From Skermanella aerolata KACC 11604 (GTDB lineage: Bacteria; Pseudomonadota; Alphaproteobacteria; Azospirillales; Azospirillaceae): 64,000 nt of DNA. Where the stretch lies: the NCBI RefSeq assembly GCF_000936425.1, contig NZ_AVFK01000020.1, forward strand, positions 1 to 64,000. The letters run 5' to 3'. Position numbers and translations under genes: made by a program. Under the pieces are notes generated by a model. The model was not told the origin of the DNA. It worked only from the letters and a program-made list of their open reading frames with translations, and made no database searches. How positions within the stretch are numbered: position 1 is the first letter of the stretch; each line of letters starts with the position of its first letter. Of this stretch, positions 54,986 to 63,238 are shown piece by piece.

Positions 54986-55330
54986 ATGGGGAGCCGCGTC
55001 GGCGTCAGCTTCCTACGGCTGGTCATTCTTGTTCAGTTGCGTCAGCAGGTTCCGGCCGTTGTGGAAGAGGTGGAAACCATGGGCAACATCACGTTCGACA
55101 TGAAAGACCACCCCGTCCTCAACGACATCTTCGAGAAGGGCGTGGTCGAGGGCAAACATAAAGGTGAGGCTGGGATGCTGCTGCGCCAGCTTCGCAAGCG
55201 CTTCGGTGCAGTGCCCGACGCCACGGTCGAGCGCTTACAGATGGCGGGAAGCGACGATCTCGACCGCTGGGCCGATGCGGTGCTCGACGCGCCCAGCCTG
55301 GATGCGGTGTTCGAAACGTCGAAGCACTGA
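54986..55330 (+). pseudogene. Truncated duplicate of the Rpn nuclease gene (C-terminal third only)
   Basis: The frame from about 55016 matches the C-terminal third of the gene at 53913-54782 almost throughout (LVILVQLRQQVPAVVEEVET, GNITFDMKDHPVLNDIFEKG, and LRKRFGAVPDATVERLQ). The nuclease core is missing. It is preceded by the MITE at 54844-54980; the first residues of the open frame (MGSRVGVSFLR) are the degraded junction. The protein could be translated from the ATG at 54986 but has no active site. Confidence 0.8.
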
Positions 55331-55364
55331 GCCGGGTGCTGACGGCGGCTCAGTGCTTGACGCA

Positions 55365-56888
55365 TCAGGTCGCGTCCCCTTTCAGGAAGCACTGGTAGGC
55401 GGTGTTGCCGGTTTCGTCCCAGCAGGGATAGCCCAAATCGTCCAGCCGGCGGCGGAACTCCGCGCGGTCGGCTTCCGGGACCTGGATGCCGGCCAGCACA
55501 CGGCCGTAGTCGGCGCCGTGGTTGCGGTAGTGGAACAGGCTGATGTTCCACTCCGTCGCCAATCCATCCAGGAACTTCAGCAGCGCGCCCGGCCGTTCGG
55601 GGAACTGGAAGCGGTAGATCAGCTCGTCCACCAGCCCGCTCACGCGGCCGCCGACCATGTAGCGGACATGGAGCTTCGCCATCTCGTTGTCGCTCATGTC
55701 GTGGACGATCAGGCCGGCGTCCCGCAGCAGGCCGATAATCTCCGATTTCTCCTTCTCGCCGCCGGCGATCTGCACGCCGACGAAGATGTGGGCTTCCGGT
55801 CCTTCGGCATAGCGGTAATTGAATTCCGTGATTGATCGCCGGCCCAGCACCTGGATGAAGCGGCGGTAGCTGCCCGGTCGTTCCGGTATCGTCACGGCCA
55901 GCAGCGCCTCCCGGTGTTCGCCGATCTCGGCGCGCTCCGCGATGTGGCGCAGGCGGTCGAAGTTCATGTTGGCGCCGCTGTTGACGGTGATCAGCGCGCG
56001 TGAACACGGGCCTTCCCGCTCGACATACTTCTTCAAGCCCGCAAGGCCGACGGCGCCCGACGGTTCGGCGATCGCGCGGGTATCGTCGAAGATGTCCTTG
56101 ATGGCGGCGCAGATGGCGTCGGCATCGACGGTGACGATCTCGTCCAGCAGGTCGCGGCACAGCCGGAAGGTTTCCGCTCCGGCCTGACGCACGGCGACGC
56201 CGTCGGCGAACAGGCCGACCTGTTCCAGGACGACGCGGTCACCGGCCTTGAGGGCGGCATGCATGCTGGCGGCGTCGTCCGGTTCCACGCCGATCACCTT
56301 GACGTCGGGCCTCAGGAACTTGACGTAGGCGGCGATCCCCGCCGCCAAGCCGCCGCCGCCGATCGGCACGAAGATCGCTTCTATCGGGTCGGGGTGCTGG
56401 CGCAGGATTTCCATCCCGACCGTGCCTTGGCCGGCGATAACGTCGGGATCGTCATAGGGATGGATGAAGGTCAGGCCGTGTTCGGCCTCCAGCCGGCGAG
56501 CCTCGGCATAGGCCTCGTCGAAGCTGTCGCCGTGCAGCACGACGCCGCCGCCCAGCCGCTCGACCGCCTGCACCTTGATGGCGGGTGTCGTCCGGGGCAT
56601 CACGATCATCGATCTCGCACCGAGCTTGGCCGCCGCGAGCGCCACCCCCTGGGCATGGTTGCCGGCGGAGGCGCAGATGACTCCCTGGTCCAACTGGCAG
56701 CGGTCCAGTCGGCTCATCCTGTTGTAGGCGCCCCGGAGCTTGAAGGAGAAGACCGGCTGAAGATCCTCCCGCTTCAGGTGGACGGGGCCGCCGATCCTCG
56801 ACGACAGGCGCGGCATCGGGTCAAGCGGGCTTTCGATGGCGACATCGTAGACGCGGGCGGTCAGAATCTTCTTCACATAGTCATGCAC
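55365..56888 (-). CDS. ilvA: Threonine deaminase (biosynthetic), with two C-terminal regulatory domains
   Basis: A PLP enzyme converting threonine to 2-oxobutanoate, the first step of isoleucine synthesis. The PLP lysine is in PVFSFKLRGAYNRM, substrate loop SAGNHAQGVALAA, and glycine loop IGGGGLAAGIA. Two ACT-like regulatory domains occupy residues about 330-505 (RPGSYRRFIQVLGRR and RPGALLKFLDGLATEW) for isoleucine feedback. The GTG at 56888 follows CAGGAG by 11 bases. It is 507 residues, normal for the biosynthetic enzyme. Confidence 0.95.
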   Translation of the reverse strand: MHDYVKKILTARVYDVAIESPLDPMPRLSSRIGGPVHLKREDLQPVFSFKLRGAYNRMSRLDRCQLDQGVICASAGNHAQGVALAAAKLGARSMIVMPRTTPAIKVQAVERLGGGVVLHGDSFDEAYAEARRLEAEHGLTFIHPYDDPDVIAGQGTVGMEILRQHPDPIEAIFVPIGGGGLAAGIAAYVKFLRPDVKVIGVEPDDAASMHAALKAGDRVVLEQVGLFADGVAVRQAGAETFRLCRDLLDEIVTVDADAICAAIKDIFDDTRAIAEPSGAVGLAGLKKYVEREGPCSRALITVNSGANMNFDRLRHIAERAEIGEHREALLAVTIPERPGSYRRFIQVLGRRSITEFNYRYAEGPEAHIFVGVQIAGGEKEKSEIIGLLRDAGLIVHDMSDNEMAKLHVRYMVGGRVSGLVDELIYRFQFPERPGALLKFLDGLATEWNISLFHYRNHGADYGRVLAGIQVPEADRAEFRRRLDDLGYPCWDETGNTAYQCFLKGDAT

Positions 56889-57012
56889 TGTAATGGGGCT
56901 CCTGCCACGATGCGCATCGGTGGCCGGATAATACGCCGCCGCGACGCCGGGAGAAGGGGCGGTTCACGCGGGCCTCTGAATTCCGACCTTTTCTCGCGGC
57001 TTAGCCGGGTCG

Positions 57013-58278
57013 TTAGGCTTGGAGGAGGTGGTCGAGCTTTCGGCGGCGGCTGGCGGCGATGGCGAGGCAGGCCATGACGGCGATCGGTATGCAGCCGAGG
57101 ACGACGAGATGAAACCAGCCGATGACCGCCAGGACCCATCCCGACGCCCCGGCGGCGGCGGCCGATGCCGCCCAGATGAAAAGCTCGTTGATCATCTGGG
57201 CCTTGGATTGATCCGCCTGCGGCAGAGTGGTCACCAGCAATGTCGATGCTCCGACATAGACGAAGCTCCATCCGAAGCCCAGGAACACGAGGCCCAGGTT
57301 GAAGTCGATCAACCGCTGGCCACCAAGGAGAATCAACAGGCTCCCCATAAGGAAGCAGCAGCCGAGACCGACGATCCGCCAAAGATGCCGATCGATATCG
57401 ATGAACTTCAGCACGAGCGACGGACTGAACATCGCGACGAGATGCCATTGGACGACCTGCGCCGCAGCGTCGGGCGGGAAGCCGCAGCCGACGACGGCGA
57501 TGGGCGTCGCGGTCATCAGGTAGGACATCATGAGATGCGAGAACGACGCGAGGGAGCAGGCGATGACGAAGTTCGGGTCCCTGACGATCCGGCCGGCCGT
57601 CCTGCCCGGCCGGTCCGGGTCGGCGACCGTGGCCGGTGCGTCCCGGACTGCCGCGAACAGGCCGGCGTTGAGCGCCAGGATGCCGCCCAGGACGACGAAC
57701 GGCCCGATGAAGATGAAGGGCGGAAACATTTCCTGTGAAAAGCTTGCGATCACCGGACCCAGGAACGCCGCCAGGATGCCGCCCACCAGCACGGTCGATA
57801 TCGCTTGACCCTTTTCGGTATCGCGGACCGCTCCGGCGGCGGAGAAACGGTAATACTGGGCGAATGCGTGATAGAACCCGATGGCGACGCATCCAAGGCA
57901 TAGCAGGGGAAAGCTGTGCCAGGGAATAGCCAGCGCCACGGCGAGCGATCCGGCAGATCCGGTCAGGTTGGACAGGACATAGTTCCGGCGGTGGCCGAAC
58001 CTTGCCAGCAGCAGGGATGCGGGCAGGGTGATCAGGCCGGCGCTGAGCAGGACGACCATCATCGGGACCGTGCCATAGGCCGCGTCGCCGGCCAGGTCGC
58101 CGCCCACGATGCCGACGAACGACACCGTTATCGAGGTAACGAGGATCTGCGCCATCTTCGACCCGGACAGCAGCCAGACGAACCTCCAGGCGGCCTTGTC
58201 CTTGATTGCGCCGGTGGCAGCCTGTGTCTCGGCAGGGGCTGAGGCAGGGTTGTCGGCAGAGTTCACGGCGGGGTCCAT
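57013..58278 (-). CDS. MFS transporter of the peptide/ligase cassette
   Basis: The 421-residue protein has about twelve transmembrane helices from residue 30 onward. Motifs such as LLLARFGHRRNYVLSNLTGS match the cytoplasmic loop of the major facilitator superfamily. It is the last gene of a minus-strand run that begins with a 19-residue peptide gene, then an adenylating enzyme and a SufS-like enzyme. In such a cassette it would export the product. The start at 58278 is 15 bases after the SufS-like gene ends. Substrate unknown. Confidence 0.82.
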   Translation of the reverse strand: MDPAVNSADNPASAPAETQAATGAIKDKAAWRFVWLLSGSKMAQILVTSITVSFVGIVGGDLAGDAAYGTVPMMVVLLSAGLITLPASLLLARFGHRRNYVLSNLTGSAGSLAVALAIPWHSFPLLCLGCVAIGFYHAFAQYYRFSAAGAVRDTEKGQAISTVLVGGILAAFLGPVIASFSQEMFPPFIFIGPFVVLGGILALNAGLFAAVRDAPATVADPDRPGRTAGRIVRDPNFVIACSLASFSHLMMSYLMTATPIAVVGCGFPPDAAAQVVQWHLVAMFSPSLVLKFIDIDRHLWRIVGLGCCFLMGSLLILLGGQRLIDFNLGLVFLGFGWSFVYVGASTLLVTTLPQADQSKAQMINELFIWAASAAAAGASGWVLAVIGWFHLVVLGCIPIAVMACLAIAASRRRKLDHLLQA

Positions 58279-58293
58279 TTCCGGCAGCCCGGC

Positions 58294-59519
58294 TTACCCG
58301 CCGAACCGGCGCAGCAGTTTCAGGATACAATCGCCGAGATAGTCGATCTCGGCGATCTCGTTGTATGCGTAAGCCGATGCGCGCAACGCGCCTTTTTCGG
58401 CGTCGATGCCTTTGAACAGCGGATGCGCGCAGTGGTGTCCCGCCCGGACCATGACGCCGTGGCAATCGCTGAGCATGCTTCCCAGGTTGGCGGGGCCTAG
58501 CCCGCCGCCGACCAGCAGGCTGGCGAGCGGCAGCTGGGACCGGTCTTCGCCTGGAGAAGCCGAACGCCCGGAATCCCGGACAGGACGACTTCCAGCCTGT
58601 CCGCCAACTGCTCGTGGTGCCGCGTCATCCGCTCCCCCATCAGGCCGCGCAGATACCCGACCGCGGCTCCCAGCCCGATCGCCCCGCTTATGTTGGGCGT
58701 CCCCGCTTCAAGCCGATGGGGAATGTCCTTCAGCGAATATCCCGTCAGCGTTACCTCGCGGACGGCTCCTCCCCCCAAGAGCAGCGGTTCAAGCCGTTCC
58801 AGGGCGTCGAGGCGCCCCGCCAGGACGCCGATGCCGGTCGGTCCCATCATCTTGTGGCCGCTGAAGGCGAGGTAATCGCAGCCGAGCGCCGAGATGTCGA
58901 CCGGCAGGTGGGCGATGGCCTGGGATGCGTCCACGCAGGTCTTCACGCCGAGCGATCCGGCGAGTGCGCAGATCTCCGCCACGGGATTGATGACGCCGGT
59001 CACGTTGGAGGCGTGGCTGAAGGTGAGAAGATCGGGTTCGGTTCGCCGCAGATGCGCTTCCAGGGCCGCGATGTCGAGCGGTTCGCGGGGATCGTGATCG
59101 ATCCATTCGACCTGGGCGGCGCGCATCCACGGAACGATGTTGGAATGATGCTCGCCGGTCGGGATCGAGACGCGCCGGATGCCCGACGCGCGCAGACCCG
59201 ATGCGACCATGTTGAGGGCTTCGGTGGCGTTGCGGACGAATACGACCTGACGGGCGCCCGCTCCGATGAAGTGGCCGACCGTGCGCCGGGCGTCCTCGTA
59301 GGCCTCGCTCGCCTCCTCGGAGAAGAGATGGTTCCCCCGGTGGATGTTGGCGCAGTAGTTCAGGGAGTAGTCCCGCTCGGCGTCGAGGACCGGCAGGGGT
59401 TTCAGCGTCGTCGCGGCCGAGTCCAGGTAGACGGCGGGACGCCCCTGGACCCGCCGTCGCAGGATCGGGAAATCGTCCCGGATCGAGGCGGCGAAGGTCG
59501 AACCGGAGGAGACGGTCAT
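58294..59519 (-). pseudogene. SufS-like PLP cysteine desulfurase/lyase with one apparent frameshift
   Basis: From 59519 (MTVSSGSTFAASIRDDFPIL) the protein matches SufS/Csd enzymes: YLDSAATTLKPLPVL, VDASQAIAHLPVDI and the PLP lysine in FSGHKMMGPTGIGVLAGR. At about 58536-58538 the frame shifts: the first frame ends quickly, while the other frame continues with LPLASLLVGGGLGPANLG and VMVRAGHHCAHPLFKG, the active-site cysteine loop. Restoring one C in a GGG/CCC run would give a normal enzyme, so this may be a sequencing error. It overlaps the adenylating enzyme gene by 4 bases (ATGA). Confidence 0.75.
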
Positions 59520-60982
59520 GCGCGGCGCGTCAGCTGGAACTTCTGCGATGGCCCCGCGTCGAAGCCTTGGACTGGCACGACCTTGACGCGGCAATCCAGC
59601 CGCTCGCCGAGCGTCTTCGCGACCGCGCCGACCGACAGGTCGCCGGCGGTATCGGGCAGGACTTCGACCAACAGGTCGTTTTCATCGGCCTGGGTGCAGC
59701 GATAGAGTGCCACGCCCGAGGTGAACGCCATCACGGCGTCGAATTGCCTGGTCGTGACGCGTTCGCCGTTGATGAGGAGCGCTTCGCTTGCCCGGCCGTG
59801 AAGTTCGAAGCACTGCCAGTCTTCCAATGCGCAATCGCAGACCGCGTCGGACAGGCGTCCAAGGTCGCCGAGCTTATACCGGGCCAGGGGCAGAAGCCGG
59901 TTGGCGTGCGTGGTGACGAGCAGGTTCCCCACGCGAACCTCCGAGGGCGCGCCGTCGTCGTCCACGACTTCCAGCAGGGAGTGATCCTCCCTGACGTGCC
60001 AGTTGCCATGCGAGCATTCGACACCCAACTGGCAGCCGCACAGCTCGGTCGCGGTGTAGATGTTGTAGACCGGTGCGCCGGTCAACCGGCCCAGCACGCC
60101 GCGTTGCAGGTTCGACATGTACTGGTAGCTGGAAAGGACGAGTTCGACCGGGGGAAGGTCGAGGCCCAGCGATACCGCCCGGCTGCAGAAGATTTGCAGG
60201 TAGGTCGGGTTGACCAGCAGAAAATCGGGCCGGAACTCCCAAAGTTCATCGACGAAGGTCCGGATCGCGGCTTCCGGCACGTTGAAGATGTCGATATGGG
60301 AGTTCATGAACAACCTAGTGCCGAAACGGGTCCGCTCTTCCAGGGTCGCGGCGCTCAGCCAGCATTCCGTCGGCGAACAGCGCGGCGTCGTCAGAACAGC
60401 GGTCCGCGGGATCTTGTCGCCATGGTCGAGATTCCAGATCCTGTCGTAATCCGGCGGGACCCGGTCCAGGTCCAGGTCGACGGGAACCTGGATCCTCTCG
60501 CTCGTCGTCCCGCTGGTGCGGGTCCAGACCATCCGGCCTTCGGCAAGATGGTCGGAATAGCTGACGCCGTCGGACAGAAGTTCGTTGAAGTGCTCCCGCA
60601 GGTCCGCGCGCGCAAGGATCGGCAGGCGCCGAAGACCGTCGCGTCCGGTCAGATCCGACGGATCGAGCTTGAGCGTGTCCCTGTAATAGGGGACGTTCTT
60701 CGTGATGAATTCGCCATAGCCGCGTATCGCGTCATCCCGGACTTCGCCTTGAAGACGTATCCTGATCTCGTGCTGGCGCGCCCTGAGTTCCGCTATGGCT
60801 ATGTCTTCGAAGAAGCCGAGCTGCCCGATCGCCCGGTAAAACTCGTCTCCCAGCATGGCCCTCAGGTCGTCCGCGGCGTTCAAGCGGGGGAAGCCGATAT
60901 GAAGTCCCGTCCGCTGATCCAGCAGTTCAACGAAGTCGTCGGTTGTTTCGGAGACTATGGCTTCGTGAAGTGTGTTTCCCAT
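59516..60982 (-). CDS. CapK/PaaK-like adenylate-forming enzyme
   Basis: An adenylating enzyme of 488 residues related to phenylacetate-CoA ligase/CapK proteins. Core motifs are TRTSGTTSERIQVPVD (phosphate loop), YNIYTATELCGCQLGVECSH, LARYKLGDLGRLSD and the C-terminal PSQKFQLTRRA with a lysine. It could activate a carboxyl group as acyl-AMP. It follows a 19-codon peptide gene by about 170 bases, past a hairpin, and overlaps a SufS-like gene by 4 bases. The substrate is not shown; the peptide C-terminus or a free acid are both possible. Confidence 0.82.
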   Translation of the reverse strand: MGNTLHEAIVSETTDDFVELLDQRTGLHIGFPRLNAADDLRAMLGDEFYRAIGQLGFFEDIAIAELRARQHEIRIRLQGEVRDDAIRGYGEFITKNVPYYRDTLKLDPSDLTGRDGLRRLPILARADLREHFNELLSDGVSYSDHLAEGRMVWTRTSGTTSERIQVPVDLDLDRVPPDYDRIWNLDHGDKIPRTAVLTTPRCSPTECWLSAATLEERTRFGTRLFMNSHIDIFNVPEAAIRTFVDELWEFRPDFLLVNPTYLQIFCSRAVSLGLDLPPVELVLSSYQYMSNLQRGVLGRLTGAPVYNIYTATELCGCQLGVECSHGNWHVREDHSLLEVVDDDGAPSEVRVGNLLVTTHANRLLPLARYKLGDLGRLSDAVCDCALEDWQCFELHGRASEALLINGERVTTRQFDAVMAFTSGVALYRCTQADENDLLVEVLPDTAGDLSVGAVAKTLGERLDCRVKVVPVQGFDAGPSQKFQLTRRA

Positions 60983-61104
60983 CCGGACGACACTCGCTGG
61001 ATATCGCTACAAGTAATGATGAACATCTTTTCGATCAGGGTTCAAACGATCCGGTTTCTGGAGATATCCTCGAGAAAACTCGAATCAGACAGATGAATCC
61101 TGAA

Positions 61105-61136
61105 ACGACACGATGAGCCGTAGCTCATCGTGTCGT
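61105..61136 (-). terminator. UACG-capped hairpin between the peptide gene and the ligase gene
   Basis: The arm ACGACACGATGAGC pairs perfectly (14 bp, 61105-61118 with 61123-61136) around a UACG tetraloop closed by C-G, an exceptionally stable loop. A short TTT follows on the minus strand. It lies just after the 19-codon gene (stop at 61155) and before the ligase gene, so it may act as an attenuator giving more peptide mRNA than enzyme mRNA, or it may protect the 3' end. Confidence 0.6.
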
Positions 61137-61154
61137 AAACCGATGCGCCGGTAA

Positions 61155-61214
61155 TTAATCGGCGTCGATGCAGGCAATGCGCTTCTTGTTGGGAACTTTA
61201 CGGACGAGCTTCAT
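61155..61214 (-). CDS. Very short peptide gene (19 aa), candidate RiPP-like precursor
   Basis: The frame encodes MKLVRKVPNKKRIACIDAD and stops with TAA. The ATG at 61214 is preceded by GATGAGG with a spacing of 5. The peptide is basic in its first two thirds (seven Lys/Arg in 12 residues) and ends in Cys-Ile-Asp-Ala-Asp. It heads a compact minus-strand group with an adenylating enzyme, a SufS-like enzyme and an MFS transporter, like precursor peptides of PQQ or microcin C. It lies behind a promoter with a palindrome. Translation is not proven. Confidence 0.45.
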   Translation of the reverse strand: MKLVRKVPNKKRIACIDAD

Positions 61215-61604
61215 GTTAGCCTCATCTTACCTTGATTATTCAAAGTGTGAGTATAGGTGGAATATTCACACCTGAAGCTGGGCGGTTGTCGCCAGCGGCC
61301 AACCTGTTAGCACAGGCAAATTAATTATGTCAAGTTACTTGAAATTTTTCGGAAATTGCATAATAAAATTGTCTGCTTGCTTGAGGTTTTTACAGTCCAT
61401 GGTATGCCGAACCCAGGGACCGGCAACGGCTCACGTTTGCCAGCGTCGGCTGCGTGCCGACGGATCTTGAAACCCGGGATCGATGCCATTTCCCCGGGAA
61501 ACTCGTTTCCGGGTCCGGCTTGGTGTAAGCGCATTGGGAGAGGGTCGACACCGTCCGACCATACCGTCAGACCACCTGGCCTGACCACCCGGCTCAGGCG
61601 GATG
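61215..61604. other. Intergenic region upstream of the peptide cassette
   Basis: No gene of its own is evident. The part next to the peptide gene holds the TATACT promoter and palindrome at 61245-61271. The part next to the NUDIX gene (61320-61400) is AT-rich. A short minus-strand frame at 61325-61588 lacks a ribosome binding site and coding character. Confidence 0.4.
61245..61271 (-). promoter_or_regulatory. Promoter with overlapping palindromic operator for the peptide cassette
   Basis: GTGTGAGTAT (61245-61254) and ATATTCACAC (61262-61271) form an imperfect 10-bp inverted repeat. On the minus strand a TATACT -10 (61255-61250) lies within it; the -35 region is weak, so an activator or the palindrome-binding protein may control it. 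The predicted transcript would start near 61243 with a leader of about 29 bases before the peptide start. Confidence 0.5.
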
Positions 61605-62075
61605 TCAGGCGCGAAGCCGATGTTCCCATTGGGTTGCCGCCCTTCCTCCGCCGGAGGCCGCGACCGGCGGACGGACAGCCATGCTCAGCAGCAGCGCCGC
61701 CAGGGCGCCTTCCTGCACGGCCATGGCGGCCTGCGCCGGCGTCATCCAGCGGCGTTCCCGTTCGGCCATTTCCGGCCAGTCGTCCAGCAGTTCACAGACT
61801 TCCAGGCAGTATACGGCGACGTCGATCGCCTTGACCCGGCCGTCCTTCAGGCGTTTGTCGTAGCGGTAGCCGCCTACCGGCTTGTCGCCGAGGATGCCGA
61901 TGGCGCCCGCCTCCTCGAAGGCTTCGCACAGGGCCTGGTCCCTGTCCGTGACCTTCTTCTCCTGCCATCCCTTGGGCACGATCCAGCGTCGCGTCTCACG
62001 CGAAGTCACCATCAGGATCAGCGGCTGGCCCTGATGCATCATGTAAGGAATAACGGCGAGCTGGTTGCGAGGCAT
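61605..62075 (-). CDS. NUDIX hydrolase (diphosphoinositol/dinucleotide phosphohydrolase type)
   Basis: The 156-residue product has the Nudix box as GWQEKKVTDRDQALCEAFEEAGAIG (given as ALCEAFEEAGAIG), with the catalytic EEAG present; the Arg of the usual REUxEE is Cys here. The ETRRWIVPKGWQEKK segment resembles DIPP-type NUDIX enzymes. The ATG at 62075 (MPRNQLAVIPYMM) is the start of similarity; upstream in-frame codons look non-coding. It lies alone upstream of the peptide cassette. Confidence 0.85.
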   Translation of the reverse strand: MPRNQLAVIPYMMHQGQPLILMVTSRETRRWIVPKGWQEKKVTDRDQALCEAFEEAGAIGILGDKPVGGYRYDKRLKDGRVKAIDVAVYCLEVCELLDDWPEMAERERRWMTPAQAAMAVQEGALAALLLSMAVRPPVAASGGGRAATQWEHRLRA

Positions 62076-62329
62076 TGAGCTGAAGTCTCTCGTGCGGGTG
62101 TGGAGTACTCGAATTATTAGGGTAAACAATGAATGAATGGTAATCGCCGGCACATTGTCCCAAGGGAAAATGGGCGTCTTCCAAAAGATGTATGTGGACA
62201 GGTCTGGAGGGGGTTTACGCGAGATCTTAAAAAACCGCTTAAATCCTATGTTAATGGCTATGGCTCGACTCCCGGCGTATTTCCTTCGGACCGCCGGAAC
62301 TGCGAGCAAGTCCGGCATGTTTGCCGCGT

Positions 62330-63238
62330 ATGCGCGCACTTCTCCTCCATAGCCCCTCCGCCGGGGAGGGTGGTCCATCCAAGGACCTTCTCCTCGACCT
62401 GTTCCGAAAATCGGGCTTCGACCCGTGCTATTGCTCCGTCAAGGACATCGCCATCGTCGAAACCCTGGGCCAGCCCCACGACCTGATCGTCGCCATCGGC
62501 GGCGACGGCACGGTGACCCGGGTCTTGACCCACATGCCCGACCGGAGCATCCCCGTCGCCATCCTGCCACAGGGCACGGCGAACAACATCGCCCGGTCGC
62601 TGGGCATCTCCGGCGATCCGGAAGCCCTGGTTCCCGCCCTGCGCGACGCCGCCAGGCGGCCGTTCGACATAGCGGCCGCGACGGGTCCCTGGGGCAAGCA
62701 CCGCTTCATCGAGGCGGTCGGGCTGGGGCTGCTGGCGCGCGGCATGGCGGAGATCGACGCCGCCGACATTTCCGGCCAGGAGCAACTGGTGTGCAGCCGC
62801 CGGAAGTTCGCCCGCCTGCTGACGGAGGCCGAGCCGGAACACCTTGAAATGACCCTGGACGGCAAGGAACTCGCCGGCGACTTCCTGGTGCTGGAGATCA
62901 TGAACATCAGCCATGTCGGACCAGGCCTCAACCTTGCGCCCAACGCCGATCCCGGCGACGGCCTGCTCGACGTCGTCCATGCCCATGCGGACCGACGCGA
63001 GGCCCTGCTGGAATGGCTCAACGAGGGCGACTACGGCGAAGAACCCCCGGTCGACATCACCCGCGCCAAGGTCGTGGAAGTCACCTGGGCGGGCACCTCG
63101 CTGCGCCTGGGCGACAACTTCTCTCCGGCGCCGGGCGCCGTGCCCAAGCTGACCGTCGGTCTGGAACCCGAACAGGCCTGCGTCCTGATCCCGTCCATCG
63201 ATACTCCCTCTGCCAACCATGAAGAGGGCCGGCCATGA
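62330..63238 (+). CDS. Diacylglycerol/sphingosine kinase-family protein
   Basis: The DAGK catalytic pattern is clear: IVAIGGDGTVTRVLTHMP, LPQGTANNIARSLGI, and the later IMNISHVGPGLNLAPNADPGDGLLDVV split as IMNISHVGPGLNLAP and DPGDGLLDVV. The 302-residue length is typical of bacterial lipid or undecaprenyl-type kinases. The ATG at 62330 (MRALLLHSPSAG) was chosen; the TTG at 62321 is unlikely. It overlaps the next gene by 4 bases (ATGA). Confidence 0.88.
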   Translation: MRALLLHSPSAGEGGPSKDLLLDLFRKSGFDPCYCSVKDIAIVETLGQPHDLIVAIGGDGTVTRVLTHMPDRSIPVAILPQGTANNIARSLGISGDPEALVPALRDAARRPFDIAAATGPWGKHRFIEAVGLGLLARGMAEIDAADISGQEQLVCSRRKFARLLTEAEPEHLEMTLDGKELAGDFLVLEIMNISHVGPGLNLAPNADPGDGLLDVVHAHADRREALLEWLNEGDYGEEPPVDITRAKVVEVTWAGTSLRLGDNFSPAPGAVPKLTVGLEPEQACVLIPSIDTPSANHEEGRP

